DNA from: Candidatus Pacearchaeota archaeon
GTDB lineage: Archaea > Nanobdellota > Nanobdellia > Pacearchaeales > GW2011-AR1
Direction of reading: 5' to 3'
DNA length: 12,958 nt
Assembly (NCBI GenBank): GCA_003694055.1
Contig: RFLC01000057.1
Location: 1-12,958 of the forward strand
Shown here: piece after piece, positions 11,784-12,958 of the stretch
Layout: every line of letters starts with the position of its first letter
How positions within the stretch are numbered: the first letter of the stretch is position 1
Made by a program: the position numbers and the translations under genes
The notes under the pieces: model-generated
Database searches by the model: none
The model's input: only the letters and a program-made list of their open reading frames with translations
What the model was told of the DNA's origin: nothing

Positions 11784-12958
11784 ATGAATATCTCATTTAA
11801 CTCTTCTCTTGTTGGTGAGCAAAGGGTATTAAAAATCTTTCGAAAATTACTCCCGGAAATTAGCGAAATGCAAAGGGTGGTGCGCGAGGGAGGGTTTGAG
11901 GACGCGCGAGCCTCGCTTAACCTACCGCTAACGCGGCGCTGGGCAAATGAGTCGCAGCGTCTGGCAAAGGAGAGCGCGATAGCAAATGCAAGCAACCTGC
12001 TCGTAATTGGAATTGGCGGCAGCAACCTCGGGACAATTGCAGTGCAGCAAGCAGTTCTTGGGAAAAATTACAATCTCACAGCGCGAAGAAAAGTTTTTTA
12101 CCTTGACACAGTTGACCCTGATTACACTGCTTCAACTTTGGAGTTTGTGAAATCAGAGTTAAAGCGAGGGAAGAAGGCTGTTGTGAATGTGATTAGCAAG
12201 TCCGGCTCAACAACTGAAACGATTTCGCTGTTTAATGTTGTGCTTTCTCAGCTTAAGCCCTATGACTCCGAGTTAGAGAAGATGATTGTTGTCACAACAA
12301 ATCGCGACTCTGCGCTTTGGAACTACGCGATGAAAAAGGGGCTTCGCGCACTTGAGATACCAAAAATGGTTGGAGGGCGCTATTCTGTCCTTTCGAACGT
12401 GGGTTTGTTTCCGCTCGCATTTCTCGGCGTGAATGTGCGCGCGTTGCTCGCAGGCGCGCGCGAGATGGTGGAACGCGCTGTTTCAAAAAACCAGCGATTC
12501 AATCTTCCAGCGAAACTGGCAGCTGTTCAATATGCGCATTTTCTCTCTGGGAAGATGATTGTGAACCTTTTCTTGTTTGGAAATGATTTTGAGTCAGTTG
12601 GAAAGTGGTACAGGCAGCTTGTTGGAGAAAGCTTGGGCAAGGAATTTAACCTTGTAGGGAAGAGAGTGGAAACAGGACTTACGCCTATCGTTTCCGTCGG
12701 CACTACCGATTTGCACTCAGTTGGCCAGCTCTACCTTGGCGGACCCAACGACAAGTTCAGCATTTTTGTCAAGACAAACAAATGGCGCTCAAAGTTGAGA
12801 GTTAAGAAGCAAGCAGAGTTTGAAAAACTTGTCAGAGACATCGGCGGAAAAAGTTTGGGCGAGATAATGGACGCGGTTTTCGACGGGGTTTTGAGGACTT
12901 ATGCCAAGCGCAAAAGGCCTTTTGTTCGCGTTGAGTTGGATGGAAAAACTGAGAGAGA
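11784..12958 (+). CDS. pgi: Glucose-6-phosphate isomerase, 3'-truncated
   Basis: The frame runs open from the ATG at 11784 to the window edge, 391 codons plus two bases. GAGGTG at 11773-11778 is a good Shine-Dalgarno with 5-base spacing. The enzyme interconverts glucose 6-phosphate and fructose 6-phosphate in glycolysis and gluconeogenesis. Sugar isomerase motifs are present: GIGGSNLG (76-83), SKSGSTTET (138-146) and MVGGRYS (195-201). By family alignment the catalytic Arg is R199, the catalytic base Glu is E282 (GESLGKE) and the His is H311 (TTDLHSVGQ). The C-terminal FDQPGVE-type segment with the catalytic Lys would lie just beyond the window, so perhaps 40-50 residues are missing. It is the conventional PGI superfamily, not the cupin-type archaeal PGI. 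Confidence 0.95.
   Translation, partial: MNISFNSSLVGEQRVLKIFRKLLPEISEMQRVVREGGFEDARASLNLPLTRRWANESQRLAKESAIANASNLLVIGIGGSNLGTIAVQQAVLGKNYNLTARRKVFYLDTVDPDYTASTLEFVKSELKRGKKAVVNVISKSGSTTETISLFNVVLSQLKPYDSELEKMIVVTTNRDSALWNYAMKKGLRALEIPKMVGGRYSVLSNVGLFPLAFLGVNVRALLAGAREMVERAVSKNQRFNLPAKLAAVQYAHFLSGKMIVNLFLFGNDFESVGKWYRQLVGESLGKEFNLVGKRVETGLTPIVSVGTTDLHSVGQLYLGGPNDKFSIFVKTNKWRSKLRVKKQAEFEKLVRDIGGKSLGEIMDAVFDGVLRTYAKRKRPFVRVELDGKTER

Overview
The window is archaeal. Evidence: an archaeal-type RNase J without the bacterial C-terminal extension, an archaeal YchF/OLA1-type GTPase with a TGS domain, a HemK2/Mtq2-type release-factor methyltransferase, two tRNA genes without encoded CCA, and TATA-like boxes about 23-27 bp upstream of several start codons. 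Small membrane-anchored orphan proteins and a 53-residue lysine-rich protein of a kind I associate with DPANN genomes suggest a DPANN lineage. That placement is inference; there is no rRNA or ribosomal protein here to test it.

Layout. 1-1535: the 3' part of an unrecognised gene, overlapped at its end by a small one-helix membrane protein. 1558-1628 (-): tRNA-Ala(UGC). 1754-3121 (+): a secreted, calcium-binding-type surface protein (Ser/Thr/Pro linker, TSP3 repeats, PPC-like domain). 3122-3420: a convergent gap with a palindromic repeat. 3421-4284 (-): an AbiEii-type nucleotidyltransferase gene interrupted by one in-frame TAA, with its promoter and start intact. 4489-4561 (+): tRNA-Val(GAC), followed by a hairpin resembling an IS200/IS605 right end; a 16-bp direct repeat brackets both. 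4926-6269 (+): RNase J. 6290-8119 (+): a tight three-gene operon (tail-anchored protein, polytopic membrane protein, methyltransferase). 8120-8375: a second convergent gap with the same palindromic repeat. 8376-8537 (-): the 53-aa basic protein, which has a strong Shine-Dalgarno. 8538-9059: a 0.5-kb gap without a credible gene. 9060-9722 (+): an orphan protein. 9752-10963 (+): the YchF GTPase. 11191-11724 (-): a membrane-anchored protein with a possible SCP2-like domain. 11784-end (+): glucose-6-phosphate isomerase, cut by the window edge.

How it fits together. Most genes are separate units with their own TATA boxes. The functional theme is information processing and housekeeping: tRNAs, RNA decay (RNase J), translation factor modification (methyltransferase), a ribosome-associated GTPase, and glycolysis. 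Surface and membrane proteins of unknown role are interspersed. No CRISPR array, complete transposon or intact defence island is visible. The least ordinary signals are the nonsense-interrupted nucleotidyltransferase, the 20-bp palindromic element shared by two convergent gaps, the transposon-end-like hairpin and 16-bp repeat next to tRNA-Val, and a GC-only 9-mer recurring in non-coding DNA.
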